Of a stretch of 64,000 nt of DNA, positions 8,189 through 17,614 are shown in pieces (within the stretch, counting starts at the first letter, position 1; each line of letters opens with the position of its first letter). Origin of the DNA: Streptomyces sp. PTY087I2 (GTDB taxonomy: Bacteria; Actinomycetota; Actinomycetes; Streptomycetales; Streptomycetaceae); the NCBI RefSeq assembly GCF_001687325.1, contig NZ_LZRD01000001.1, positions 310,001 to 374,000 on the forward strand. The letters are read 5' to 3'. A program made the position numbers and the translations under genes. The notes below the pieces were generated by a model. It made no database searches, was not told the origin of the DNA, and was given only the letters and a program-made list of their open reading frames with translations.

Positions 8189-9342
8189 TGGAGACCAATC
8201 AGAAGCTGCCCGTCATCATCGTCAACGGGCTCCATTCCGACGCTCGGCGAGAAGTGGTGGAAGGGCTGCTCAACAGCGTCCCCGGCAGTGTCGTCCTGCA
8301 CCACGACCTGTCCTCGGCAGTCGAAGGGACCGTACGCCGCACTGTGCGCGACGCGAGCGGAGTGAAGTCAAGCGGTGACGTACCGCTCGTCAACGACTGC
8401 GCCTGCTGCGCGCTGCGCGAGGATCTGATTCCCGAGCTGGAGCGACTGGCCGCTGACGACACCCCCCGGCTGGCAGTCCTCGAGCTCTGGGACTCTGTCG
8501 AACCCTCGGCCATGGCCGAGGTCATCGCCACGCACGGCAGCGGATGGGCGGAAGTGAAAAGCGTCGTTGCCGCCGTCGATCCAGCTCTTGTCCTGCCCTA
8601 CTTGGTGAACGGCGACGACCTGGCAGAAGCAGGGCTTGCGGCAGCCGCCACCGATCAGCGCACCGTCGGGGACACCTGGGCCCGACAGCTGGAGTACTCC
8701 TCCGTGATTGCCCTCGTGGAAAGCGAGGAAGCTGATGAAACAGACCGCGCACTCGTCGGGCAGCTGCACCCGACTGCGTCGCAGGCAGCGGCCGGGTCGG
8801 ACACGCTGACTTCACTGGCCCTCTCCGGCTTCGACGTAGAGGCGGCAGGCGCCGCCCAGCACCCGGCCTGCGCACTTCTTCCCCAGGAAGCGGACGAATG
8901 CGGTGTCAGCACCCTCGTTTGGCGACAGCACCGGCCCTTTCACCCTGAACGCCTTTATGAGGCCCTGGAAGATCTGTGCTGCGCGGCAGCACGCAGCCGC
9001 GGCCGTTTCTGGCTCGCCGACCGGCCCGACACCCTCCTTTCGTGGGATGCCGCCGGCGGCGCTCTGTGCATTGAGGACAACGGCCCCTGGCTGGCTTCCC
9101 TGCCTGACGCCGCCTGGGACATGGTGCCGCCGTTCCGCCGCGCGGCTGCAGCTCTCGACTGGCACCCAGAGCACGGCGACTGCTGCCAGCACCTGGTCTT
9201 CGTCTCCCCTGACCTCGACCGCGAGGGTGTCTCGGCCCTCCTTGAGTCGTGCCTGCTCACCAACGCGGAGTATGCAGCCGGGCGAGAAGCGTGGAAGAGC
9301 CTGCCTCCCGCTTTCGACGACATACTCGATCCAGTCCACTGA
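8188..9342 (+). CDS. COG0523/CobW-family protein lacking a canonical P-loop
   Basis: This 384-aa protein belongs to the CobW/COG0523 metallochaperone family. It has the central CxCC-type motif [15 protein letters not shown] near residue 73 and a CobW C-terminal domain with RPFHPERLY and [11 protein letters not shown]. The N-terminal strand that normally carries GxxxxGKT reads [17 protein letters not shown], so the lysine and serine/threonine that bind nucleotide are missing. An NKxD-like motif is not evident either. It is translationally coupled to L31 and followed by S18. Members of this family act as zinc chaperones or insertases under zinc limitation. Whether this one binds nucleotide is doubtful. 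The ATG at 8188 or the GTG at 8185 may be used. Confidence 0.85.
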   Translation: METNQKLPVIIVNGLHSDARREVVEGLLNSVPGSVVLHHDLSSAVEGTVRRTVRDASGVKSSGDVPLVNDCACCALREDLIPELERLAADDTPRLAVLELWDSVEPSAMAEVIATHGSGWAEVKSVVAAVDPALVLPYLVNGDDLAEAGLAAAATDQRTVGDTWARQLEYSSVIALVESEEADETDRALVGQLHPTASQAAAGSDTLTSLALSGFDVEAAGAAQHPACALLPQEADECGVSTLVWRQHRPFHPERLYEALEDLCCAAARSRGRFWLADRPDTLLSWDAAGGALCIEDNGPWLASLPDAAWDMVPPFRRAAAALDWHPEHGDCCQHLVFVSPDLDREGVSALLESCLLTNAEYAAGREAWKSLPPAFDDILDPVH

Positions 9343-9370
9343 ATCCACCTCTTCCCCGCGAAGGACCCAG

Positions 9371-9613
9371 ATGGCCCGCCACCCCAATTCCCACAGGCCT
9401 GTGAAGGCCCGCCCGAATCCGCTCGACGCGGCAAAGATCACGTACATCGACTACAAGGACACCAACCTGCTACGGAAGTTCATCTCCGACCGGGGGAAGA
9501 TCCGCAGCCGCCGCGTCACGCGGATCAGCGCCCAGCAACAGCGCCAGGTGGCCGCAGCCATCAAGAACGCCCGCGAGATGGCCCTTCTCCCGTACTCCAG
9601 TTCCAGCAAGTGA
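9371..9613 (+). CDS. rpsR2: 30S ribosomal protein S18, zinc-independent paralogue
   Basis: This 80-aa S18 starts [20 protein letters not shown] and contains the conserved [23 protein letters not shown]. It has no cysteines, while the housekeeping actinobacterial S18 carries a zinc-ligand pair. It is the last ribosomal gene of the plus-strand Zur operon, 28 bp after the COG0523 gene. Confidence 0.95.
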   Translation: MARHPNSHRPVKARPNPLDAAKITYIDYKDTNLLRKFISDRGKIRSRRVTRISAQQQRQVAAAIKNAREMALLPYSSSSK

Positions 9614-9776
9614 TTCCGCTGCGGTGCAGCCGTGATTGCCCGATGGGCAAGGTCTCGCCACCTCGGCGTTTCCCGAAGGGCACCTGATCGAGCAGGGCGA
9701 TATGGTCGGAATATGCCGGAAGTGCGGTTGCGCTTCCGTGGGCCCGACCACGCTCAGTCGAAGAGGAGCATCCAGG

Positions 9777-10079
9777 ATGTCTGCCACGACGGCACACCAC
9801 CCCCACCTCGATCACCCGCACAAGCACACCTCGGGCTGCGGGCATGTCGCGGTACCCCACGGAGACCACGTCGACTACGCACACGACAATCACCTCCACC
9901 GCATGCACGGCGACCACGCGGACGAGTGCGTAAACCCCCAGCACTCGGTCCATGCCGACCATGATCACCAGCACGGTGAGAACTGCGGCCATGTCGCCGT
10001 TCCGCACGATGATCACGTGGACTATGTCCACGATGGCCACCGCCACGCCGAGCACGACGGCCACTGGGACGATCACTGA
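9777..10079 (+). CDS. histidine-rich repeat protein, probable zinc-binding protein
   Basis: This protein is only about 100 aa, and roughly a quarter of its residues are His. It contains two copies of a CGHVAVPHxDHVDYxHDxHxH unit (near residues 23 and 70) separated by an HADHDHQHGENCG linker, and it ends HAEHDGHWDDH. No signal peptide or membrane segment is seen. The ATG at 9777 follows AAGAGGAGC. The preceding in-frame ORF extends upstream to 9636, but that extension has no His repeats and no RBS. Lying directly downstream of the zinc-independent ribosomal genes, it is best read as a cytoplasmic zinc buffer or donor. The function is inferred from composition only. Confidence 0.7.
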   Translation: MSATTAHHPHLDHPHKHTSGCGHVAVPHGDHVDYAHDNHLHRMHGDHADECVNPQHSVHADHDHQHGENCGHVAVPHDDHVDYVHDGHRHAEHDGHWDDH

Positions 10080-10884
10080 CACGCGCACGGCGAGATACGG
10101 GGCACCGCACCATTCAGGGCAGTACCCCGCATCTCGCCTTCGTGCCGTTCAGGGGCGTGTACAAGAAGTGGTGCCAGCGAGTCCAGGCACCAAAGCTGCA
10201 GCTTGTAGCGGAATCGGCGGCAGCGGCCAATGTCCGCTCTGGTTCTGTGTTGGTTGCCTAGCGCCGGCCTCCGCGAGACCATCGGGTGAGAAGACCGCTG
10301 CGGATTTCGTCCACGATGCGAACCTCAGTGACCGGGTCCCCGATCACGATCTCGTGGTGAGTGCCCGCGCCGCCCCGCCCATCACCTCGATCGACATGGG
10401 TTTCCGCCTCGCCCGTGATCGCGAGGCTCGCTGTTCACCCCCCCCTGGCGATTTGCTTGCGAGCCTCGGCCGCATGCCGCTGAGCGCAGATACATGCGGA
10501 ATCGACGTCTGGGGCCCGGGCGATCACACCTCTCGCTCGGCCAAGGGCCCGAGCTGGTCGGCTGCCACCGGGCGGTAGCCCCCTCAGCAGTACGAGGCTC
10601 AGCCGAGGTGCCGACACGCGCCGGAACACCCACAGCCTCCTGCACATCGCCGAGTCCGGCACCAGCTCGGGTCGAGGAGCGGGTCTCCGTACGAAGCCCT
10701 GCTAGGCCAAGTCGTGTTGACGAGCGGAGGCTGCCGTCTGGTCAGTGAATGCGACCTCAGGGATCCCGAAAGCCTGCACAAGCTCATCGGCGATCAGGGT
10801 GGTAGCCCGCATCAACTCGGCGCCCTTATCGGCGAGGTCGTCGACGAAGGCCACGGCTTCGGCGTCCGCGTACGCGCACGACCG
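10080..10884. other. intergenic stretch without convincing gene
   Basis: No reading frame here has a convincing start, RBS and family match. A minus-strand open frame ending near 10703 (residues AEAVAFVDDLADKGAELMRA and following) joins abruptly to the transposase remnant and looks like the 3' end of an interrupted gene I do not recognise. Confidence 0.4.
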
Positions 10885-11270
10885 GGTACTCAGAGTGGAT
10901 CTTCGAGCCGTACTTGCCCCGGTCGACAGTATTCGGACCTGTCAGGTCCCCCTTTTCAGAGCCCGCATGTTCACCGAGTCGATCGCGCACCGCGACCAGT
11001 CCAGCTCGCCGCAGGCGCCGAGTTCGTCGAGGACCAGGCGGTGGAGCTTGGCCCACACCCGGGCCTTCGACCACTCCGAGAACCGCCGGTGGGCGGTCGC
11101 TCAGGACGGTCCGAACGACGCCGAAGGCAACTGCTGCCAGGTACAACCCGACCTGGCCACGAACACGATCGCGGCCAGCACCTCCCGGTCGCCATGCCGA
11201 CGCCGCCCACCACCCTGCGGCCGCGACGGCGCCTCCGGCACCACCCGCTGGAACGGGGGCGAGCCCGGTC
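10885..11270 (-). pseudogene. IS5-family transposase remnant
   Basis: Read on the minus strand, the translation gives HGDREVLAAIVFVARSGCTW, then an in-frame stop near 11103, then ATAHRRFSEWSKARVWAKLH, DSVNMRALKRG, a frameshift, and LTGPNTVDRGKYGSKIH. These are the N-terminal and first catalytic segments of IS5-type (DDE) transposases of Streptomyces. The remaining part is missing. At least one stop and one frameshift show that it is dead. It separates the ribosomal/zinc operon from the surface-protein genes. Confidence 0.72.
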
Positions 11271-11364
11271 ACCGAATATCAACTCCACCCGCTCGCAACA
11301 CAGTTGACATGCCGCCCCACACTCATCGCACTTGACAGGCGCACCACACCTTCCCTTATCGTAT

Positions 11365-11379
11365 TGATAATCATTTTCG
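11365..11379. promoter_or_regulatory. Zur box upstream of surface-protein genes
   Basis: TGATAATCATTTTCG matches the Zur operator at almost every position. The first gene downstream is the anchored-protein gene at 11586, about 200 bp away, so a leader of that length is implied unless a small gene lies between. Confidence 0.72.
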
Positions 11380-11585
11380 TTTGGACCGCCGAGAACCTTC
11401 CCCGGAGTCCGCGCCGACGGCTCCAGAGGCAGTCGAGCACCACCCACGAGGCATGAGGGAGGCCGCTTTGCGGCCACCCTCCGCATGTCTGACAAGGCTT
11501 GCAAATCGTACGCATTACGCATAAATGCAGGCCATCACCCCACTCTCGTCCGGTTCAATCCACTTCACGTGAGGAGAAGTACTCA

Positions 11586-12236
11586 GTGACAGCAGTGAAG
11601 GAAAGATCGACGACCGTCCGGTACCGGTTCGCGACGCCGCTTGCGGCGGTCGTTCTGGCTCTGGCGACGGCGCTGTTCGGGGCCAGTCCCGCCCATGCCG
11701 CGACATGGGCCTCGGGCCACATCGACATCGTGTACGCCGAAGCGACCAGCAGTACGAACCTGACGCTGCGAACCCTGCCGGACCCGGGGCCGTCCGTCTC
11801 AGCCGGCACCTGGGACATCGCGGTGCCCAACACGCCGGAACTCGGCGGCTACGTACTGCCGGAGAGCTACAGCGACTCCGTGACCTACAACGTTCCCTTC
11901 GCGGGCTTCGGAGGAGCCTCGAACCTGATCAGCAGTGGTGCGTTCAGTTCGGGTGACACGCTCGCACTGCTCCTCGACAGCGTCGTGCACACCAACCCCG
12001 ACGGATCGCCGGGCACCGGGACCGTGACTGTGACGCACGGCGGGGCGACCTGGTACGACAGTGCCGGTGACCGCCACGACTTCTCGGTCGGCAGCGGTTC
12101 GTCAGCGATCCACGAGCACGCGAAGTGGGCGTTCTCCGCTCCGGGAACGTACGCGCTGGAGTTCTACGCGTACAACTCGACCACGCTCAACTCCTGGACC
12201 GGGTCGACTTCGACCTACACGTTCCTCGTCTCCTGA
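11586..12236 (+). CDS. choice-of-anchor M (TIGR03769) secreted protein
   Basis: This 216-aa secreted protein has a signal peptide ending in SPAHA-ATW and one choice-of-anchor M/TIGR03769 domain. The family signature is present: WASGHIDIVYAE at the start and the late HEHAKWAFSAPGTYALEF. No sorting signal or C-terminal membrane helix is present, so it is probably released or held by the larger protein next door. The GTG at 11586 follows GTGAGGAGAAG. TIGR03769 proteins commonly neighbour metal ABC transporters in actinobacteria, and the Zur-like box upstream supports a zinc-related surface role. The HIDI and HEHAKW histidines could bind metal. Confidence 0.82.
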   Translation: MTAVKERSTTVRYRFATPLAAVVLALATALFGASPAHAATWASGHIDIVYAEATSSTNLTLRTLPDPGPSVSAGTWDIAVPNTPELGGYVLPESYSDSVTYNVPFAGFGGASNLISSGAFSSGDTLALLLDSVVHTNPDGSPGTGTVTVTHGGATWYDSAGDRHDFSVGSGSSAIHEHAKWAFSAPGTYALEFYAYNSTTLNSWTGSTSTYTFLVS

Positions 12237-12389
12237 CGCAGCCGTTCCGCCGGGGAGGAGCGCGGCTTCCGCCCGCGCCTCCCCGGCAATACGCGAGGAC
12301 CACCCTCGGGCGGTCCTGCCTGCCCGCCGGTCCTTCACCAGACGTGGCGCTCGCCGTCACCGCCCTCGTCACCGACGAATGAGGTCTCC

Positions 12390-15300
12390 GTGCCCCGCTC
12401 GCTCTCCTCACTGCTGGGGATGTTCACCGCCGCCGTGATCGCCGGAGCGTCGCTCAGCGCAGCCACCGCGCACCCGACACTCGCCTCGGTCCGGGACGAG
12501 GCGCCGCCGGTGGTCTTCGATAAGGGCAACCTCATGCTCGCGCCACTCATGGAGGGCGCCGACGGCCGGATCGAGTCGTTCGAGATGGGGTGGATCGACA
12601 AGACCGATCTTTCGGACTACCGCTGGTACGCCCCGGAGGAGGCCGTCCTTCACCTCAGCGAGCGCGAGTTCGACGCATCACCGAACGCGTACCGCACGGC
12701 GAACGCCGACTTCCTCTTCCCACCGACACCGGGCAAGCGAGAGGAATATCTCAAGGGCGAGGACGGGCGGATCCTGTTCGGAACCACCCTGGCCAGCGTG
12801 ACGTCCGCGAACCTCTTCAACGGCGTCGGCCCCAATGCGGCGTACCAGAACGACATCGAGACCACGCCACGTCAACCGCGGTTCACCTTGCGGAACTGCT
12901 CGACCGCGTCGGGCGGCACCCTGCGGGTGCCGGACGGCTCGTCACCCGTCTGGGACTGCGCGTCGGCGCAGGACGGCGTCCCCCAGGAGCCGCTGACCGG
13001 GGCCAAGAACGGCGACACGGTGCACGAACTTCATGCCACTGCACCGGGGATCTACTGCCTCACCGTCGACCTCGACCTGATCTCGGCGAGCAAAGGCACC
13101 GTCTGGGACGCAGCGACCTACACGGTCGTCGTAGGCCAGGCGGTGCCCAACGATCTCCGGCCGTGCACCCAGGTCGGCGTCACACCGCCGGAGGGCGTCG
13201 ACCCGGACCCCGGTGATCCGGGCGACCGCCCCTGGGAGACGATCACAGAAGGGCACCACGACGTACGGGCGGGCATCGTCGACAACGAGTTGTCACTCGG
13301 GCTGGACGCCGAACTGACCCCGTGGCGCGAGGTGGTGATCGCACGCACCCCACCGGGCGCAACCGTGCTCCCACCGACGAACGCGTCGGACCTGACGGCC
13401 ATCGGCCCTGTAGGCACGCCCTACTGGTACTTCCCCACCAGCAGTTCGCGAGAAAACTACGCGTGGCCAGGGTTCAGTACCGAGTCGCTCGACGCCGAAC
13501 ACCTGCGGTCTCCTCTGACCTTCTCCCTCAACGGCTTCACCCGCGACGGCATCGTCAACCCGGAGGATACCGACGTCGCCCTGCTGTCGAATCCATCCTC
13601 CCTTCGCACCAACTCCTGGTTCAACACCCGCCTCGGGACACCGTCCGCGTTCCAGATCGGCACGCACGCGCACGCTCATCCTCTATGGGCATTCACCAGG
13701 CCGGGGGTGTACTGCCTGTCCATCTCGGTGACGGGCCAACTCGCCGACGGCCACTGGTCCGAGGACACCGGCCTGCTGACCATGGTCGTCGGGGACCACG
13801 GCGATCCCAGGTCCGTGGCCCCCTGCACCCAACAGGGCATCACCATCCCTGCCCCCGCGCCACCGGCTGTCCCCGCGCCCGTCTCCCCCGACCGGCACGT
13901 CGTCGACGATCCCCATGCCACCCGAGGCGTCGCACTGGCCGCTCACCTGCGCGGCGAGAACCTCGACGTGGTGGCGGACGTCGCCGGAACCGTGCCGGAA
14001 CCGCACTCCTACGTCGACACGGAGCGGGTGATCTTCCGCCCTGACTCACAACGCGCCGACGGTACGTGGCGGGACGCCACCAGCATGGTCCTGGACACCG
14101 GTGGGATCACATCCGCCGATACAGAGCCCGGTACCGCCGTCACGCTCGGTCTTGGCACGATCGAGGGGCCGGGAACCTTCCGCTACGAGAACGTCTTCGA
14201 TCCGGTCAGTCCCGGGGGGCTGTCCTCGGCCGACCCAGCGCTTACCTCCACCACGCTCCCCGTCTCCTCCCGCGCAGGGAGCACCTGGTGGGACTTCTCA
14301 GCCGCAGGCGTGTACTGCGTTCCGCTCACCTGGACCGCGACGCTTCCCGATGGGCGGAACGCCTCGGTCACCAAGACCCTGACCTTCGCGGTCGGTTCCG
14401 ATGACAGTTCCTCGCCCGACCACATCGCCGGCGAAGAGATCGTCCCCTGCGCCGACGGGGGCAAGGCGACACCGCCCGGCGGAGGCGACCCGGGCCCCGG
14501 AACACCTGACTGGGACGTCCCGAACGGGTCGCGAACCGACTCGGGGGCGACCATCCTCAACAACGGACACATCGATATCGCCTCCACGATCGAGAACGGC
14601 TCTCTGCGCACCACGGTGAAGGACGCCACTTCGAACGGCGCACCCGTTTTCCGGGCCATGAAGGAGACCGTTCTCCAACTCCTGCCGCAGTCGCGGTCAG
14701 AGGTGCCGGCCGAGCCCGCCTACGAGTTCCTGGGGGCGCCCGGTGAACCCGTCTGGGAGGTGACGCAGGTCCAGCAGACCGAACTCGGGCTGCTCTGGCC
14801 CGGCTGGTCCACTGAGGAGATCCCGGTCGAGGCGACCCGGACCGGCGTCCGGTGGGCCCTTACGGGCCTGACCGGGCCAGGCAGGTTCGCGCTGTATCAG
14901 ACCGACTTCACCGGCGTACCAAACGTGCTGTTCGACACGGGCGACGGAATCACCGGCGCGGATTCGTTCGAGATCGCCAAGAACACGCACGCGCACGGTT
15001 CCTGGGCCTTCTCCGCGGAGGGGGTGTACTGCCTCTCCTTCGAACGGTCGACCACGCTTTCCGGTGGCCATGACACGTCGGACGCGTTCACGCTCGGCGT
15101 CGTCGTCGGCCGGACCGACCCCACCTCCGTGAATCCGGCCGACTGTTCCGGAACCGATCCCCAGGCGACCGTCCCAACGGCGCCCGCCGCACCAAAGGCC
15201 CTGGCGGACGGGTCCACCGTCTCGGCGTCCTGGAAGGTCCCCGCCGACGGCGGTTCCCCCATCACCCGCTACCACGTGACTCTCACCCCCGATTCAGGTC

Positions 15301-15701
15301 GGCGGATGACCCGGACGGTGGGCGGAGGAGTGGCGTCCGCCGACTTCACCCGAGTACCGGCCGGCAGGTGGACGGCCACAGTCACCGCGGTGAACGCGAT
15401 AGGGCCGTCCGAGACCTCCGCGCCTTCAGCCCCGGTGACGGTGGTCTCTCCGTCCCCTGTCCCCTCCCCCGCGCTCCCGCCGGACCCTGCACCTCACCCG
15501 GGTTCGGCGCTTCCCGGGGCGGTTCCGAGTACGGCCGGAACCAGCAATGGTTCAGACGTGGGCAAGGTATCGGTGACGGACGGCGGTACCCTCGCCCGGA
15601 CCGGCACAGAGGTCTGCCGGCTCCTCGCTGTGGCAGCGCTCATGTCAGCTGTCGGCGCCGGTCTGGTGTTCTGGCGGCGCAGCCGGCGGCACCGTTTCTG
15701 A
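12390..15701 (+). CDS. LAxTG-anchored multidomain choice-of-anchor M surface protein
   Basis: This is an 1103-aa wall protein. The signal peptide runs to about residue 30. Four choice-of-anchor M-type repeats follow, each ending in a W-F/H...GVYCL-like signature: GIYCLTV near 219, HAHAHPLWAF...GVYCLSI near 426, WWDFSAAGVYCVPL near 637, and HAHGSWAF...GVYCLSF near 864. Next come an Fn3-like domain (about 930-1020), a Pro-rich spacer and the C-terminal signal LARTG, a hydrophobic helix and RRSRRHRF, a class E sortase target. Repeats contain conserved histidine clusters. The GTG at 12390 follows GAGG. It probably shares the Zur box at 11365 with the preceding gene and may present zinc or zincophore at the wall. 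Confidence 0.82.
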   Translation: MPRSLSSLLGMFTAAVIAGASLSAATAHPTLASVRDEAPPVVFDKGNLMLAPLMEGADGRIESFEMGWIDKTDLSDYRWYAPEEAVLHLSEREFDASPNAYRTANADFLFPPTPGKREEYLKGEDGRILFGTTLASVTSANLFNGVGPNAAYQNDIETTPRQPRFTLRNCSTASGGTLRVPDGSSPVWDCASAQDGVPQEPLTGAKNGDTVHELHATAPGIYCLTVDLDLISASKGTVWDAATYTVVVGQAVPNDLRPCTQVGVTPPEGVDPDPGDPGDRPWETITEGHHDVRAGIVDNELSLGLDAELTPWREVVIARTPPGATVLPPTNASDLTAIGPVGTPYWYFPTSSSRENYAWPGFSTESLDAEHLRSPLTFSLNGFTRDGIVNPEDTDVALLSNPSSLRTNSWFNTRLGTPSAFQIGTHAHAHPLWAFTRPGVYCLSISVTGQLADGHWSEDTGLLTMVVGDHGDPRSVAPCTQQGITIPAPAPPAVPAPVSPDRHVVDDPHATRGVALAAHLRGENLDVVADVAGTVPEPHSYVDTERVIFRPDSQRADGTWRDATSMVLDTGGITSADTEPGTAVTLGLGTIEGPGTFRYENVFDPVSPGGLSSADPALTSTTLPVSSRAGSTWWDFSAAGVYCVPLTWTATLPDGRNASVTKTLTFAVGSDDSSSPDHIAGEEIVPCADGGKATPPGGGDPGPGTPDWDVPNGSRTDSGATILNNGHIDIASTIENGSLRTTVKDATSNGAPVFRAMKETVLQLLPQSRSEVPAEPAYEFLGAPGEPVWEVTQVQQTELGLLWPGWSTEEIPVEATRTGVRWALTGLTGPGRFALYQTDFTGVPNVLFDTGDGITGADSFEIAKNTHAHGSWAFSAEGVYCLSFERSTTLSGGHDTSDAFTLGVVVGRTDPTSVNPADCSGTDPQATVPTAPAAPKALADGSTVSASWKVPADGGSPITRYHVTLTPDSGRRMTRTVGGGVASADFTRVPAGRWTATVTAVNAIGPSETSAPSAPVTVVSPSPVPSPALPPDPAPHPGSALPGAVPSTAGTSNGSDVGKVSVTDGGTLARTGTEVCRLLAVAALMSAVGAGLVFWRRSRRHRF

Positions 15702-15773
15702 GCGGCGTCGCAAACCGCCGGGACTCCGGTTGCTACTGCGGGGACAAGCATCCTGGCTCGGGCACCCAATGCG

Positions 15774-15822
15774 ACGGCCCTGCGCCTTGACACGCTTCAG
15801 AGCGGTCAAAGCGCAGGGCCGT
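15774..15822. terminator. hairpin between convergent genes
   Basis: ACGGCCCTGCGC and TTGAC pair with GTCAA and GCGCAGGGCCGT across a short loop (one base bulged on each side). The element lies between the convergent surface-protein and oxidoreductase genes and would work in both directions. Confidence 0.7.
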
Positions 15823-15889
15823 ATCGGCGGCAAGTCCGTCCGGGGACCGAACCGATCCGTGAACACGCCGGCCGATCCCTCCAGCGTGT

Positions 15890-17539
15890 TCAGCCGGTTC
15901 GTCGGGTGGCACGCAGCACGACGTCACTGACATGGTGGGTGCTGGCCGCGCCGGGCGGGCGCTGCCGGGTTTCGTGGGTCTCGACGTGCCAGGTCTCGGG
16001 GTCGGCGGCGAGCGCGTCAGCAATCTCGTCAACCCCGACGAACGCCTCCGGGTCGTACATCCGGGTCTGGACCGCCACGTCCACCGGGTCGCTCAGGGGA
16101 GTGAGGTCGTGATGCACGACGAGGAGAGTGCCGCCGGGGGCGACGGCGGCGAGCAGACTGCGCAAGCCGCGCTGGTCGGGGGTGCGCTTGAACGACCCGT
16201 ACTGGAGGGAGACCAGGTCGAAGACCTCGGTGCCGAAGGGGGCCGGGTCGTTGGCGTCGCTGCGGACGAGCTGGACGGCGAGCCCGCGCTGTTCCGCCTC
16301 GGCTCGTACCCGGGCGAGCGCGTTGCCGGAGATGTCGGTGGCGGTCACCTTCCAGCCGTGCTCGGCCAGCCAGAGAGCGTCGGCGCCCTCGCCGGTGCCC
16401 ACGTCGAGCGCGCGGCCCGGGGCCAGGGAGGTGGCCTCGTGGACCAGCGTGCCGTTGGGGTTGCCGCTCCAGGCGCGGTCGGTGCCCCCGTAGCGGTGGT
16501 CCCAGTCGGCTTCCTCGCCCGAGTGCCGGACGGCGGCGCGCACGTCCTCCTCCGCGAGACTGAAGGCGATCATGGCGCCGACCTGGCTGCCTTGGGCCGC
16601 CGACGGCAGCACCTGCAGGCTCGGGTCTGTGACGTTGCCGGCCGCGTAGAGCCCCGGTACAGCGGTCTCACCGCGCGGGTCGACCGCGACGAAGTCACCG
16701 GCACCGGTCGGGTGCGGGGTCGTGGTGAGCCCAACCCCGGCCAGCACGTCGGCGCGTACACGGAAGCGTGAACTGACCACCACGGCGTCGGCCTCAATCA
16801 TGCGACCGTCGGCGAACTCGACCCCGGACACTTCACCGCCCGGCCTGGTAACGACTCGGCTGACCTCGCCACGCTCGACGGTGACGCCTGAGGCGGCGAG
16901 AGCTTCTACTCCACTCTCGTCGAGCCCGGTCGGGTCGTGCAGCACCACGGTGAGCCGGCCGCTCAGATGCCGGTACAGCGGGGTCGGGTGAAGGCCCAGC
17001 GGGTGTGTGACGATCTGCACCAGGCGCTGATCGCGGACCTCGAAGCCATGACAGAAGGGGCAATGGATCACGCCACGCCCCCAGCCTTCGGCGAGGCCGT
17101 CGATCGCAGGGAGCTCGTCGGACAGGCCGGTCGCAGCAAGAACGCGACGGGCCACCAGCGTGTGTCCACCGGTGAGGTCGAGTCGGAACCGGCCGTCATC
17201 GCGACGGTACACCCCCACGACTCGCCCGGGGAGCACCTCCCCACCGTACATGCGTACTTCCGCGCGCCCGGCCTCCGCGAGCTCTCCGGGCGCGGCCCCC
17301 TCACATCCCAGGTATCCGTGCATGTGCGCGGCCGGGGCGTTGCGTGGGGTGCCGTCGTCGACCACGACAACGCCGCGCCGCTGACGGGAAAGCTGCAGGG
17401 CCGCCGCGAGACCGGCGGCCGAACCGCCGATCACCGCGACGTCGCAATGGCGTTCCAGGGTGGGATACGGGATGCGGCCGACCTGCTCGGTGGGCTCGGA
17501 CGAGGCCGAGTGCGCCTTGTGTGTGGGGTGCTCGCTCAT
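15890..17539 (-). CDS. thioredoxin-reductase-like flavoprotein fused to SAM methyltransferase
   Basis: This is a 549-aa fusion. Residues about 30-335 form a thioredoxin-reductase-like FAD/NAD(P)H oxidoreductase: FAD motif VIGGSAAGLAA near 37, redox pair CPFC at 160-163 followed by HGFEVRD, and the C-terminal GLYAAGNVTDP motif. Residues about 342-549 form a class I methyltransferase with SAM motif ALDVGTGEGADALWLAEHG near 377. The chosen ATG at 17539 gives the MSEHPTHKAH N-terminus; the frame is open further upstream but would overlap the divergent promoter. The divergently transcribed XRE-cupin gene probably regulates it. Similar fusions occur in actinobacteria and may detoxify small thiol- or metalloid-containing compounds; the substrate is not known. 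Confidence 0.85.
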   Translation of the reverse strand: MSEHPTHKAHSASSEPTEQVGRIPYPTLERHCDVAVIGGSAAGLAAALQLSRQRRGVVVVDDGTPRNAPAAHMHGYLGCEGAAPGELAEAGRAEVRMYGGEVLPGRVVGVYRRDDGRFRLDLTGGHTLVARRVLAATGLSDELPAIDGLAEGWGRGVIHCPFCHGFEVRDQRLVQIVTHPLGLHPTPLYRHLSGRLTVVLHDPTGLDESGVEALAASGVTVERGEVSRVVTRPGGEVSGVEFADGRMIEADAVVVSSRFRVRADVLAGVGLTTTPHPTGAGDFVAVDPRGETAVPGLYAAGNVTDPSLQVLPSAAQGSQVGAMIAFSLAEEDVRAAVRHSGEEADWDHRYGGTDRAWSGNPNGTLVHEATSLAPGRALDVGTGEGADALWLAEHGWKVTATDISGNALARVRAEAEQRGLAVQLVRSDANDPAPFGTEVFDLVSLQYGSFKRTPDQRGLRSLLAAVAPGGTLLVVHHDLTPLSDPVDVAVQTRMYDPEAFVGVDEIADALAADPETWHVETHETRQRPPGAASTHHVSDVVLRATRRTG

Positions 17540-17614
17540 GAACTCGACGGTACAACCGCTGGCATTTTCCGCAAGCAACCTTGCACAATCAGCAAGACAC
17601 ACCACCATGGACGG

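Noticed and set aside
10435-10662. Small minus-strand open frames between the His-rich gene and the IS remnant
   Set aside because: They have no RBS, no recognisable family, and Arg-rich shadow-like composition.
15932-16771. Plus-strand open frame opposite the flavoprotein-methyltransferase
   Set aside because: Its translation has no domain signature, while the minus-strand frame carries FAD, CPFC and SAM motifs.
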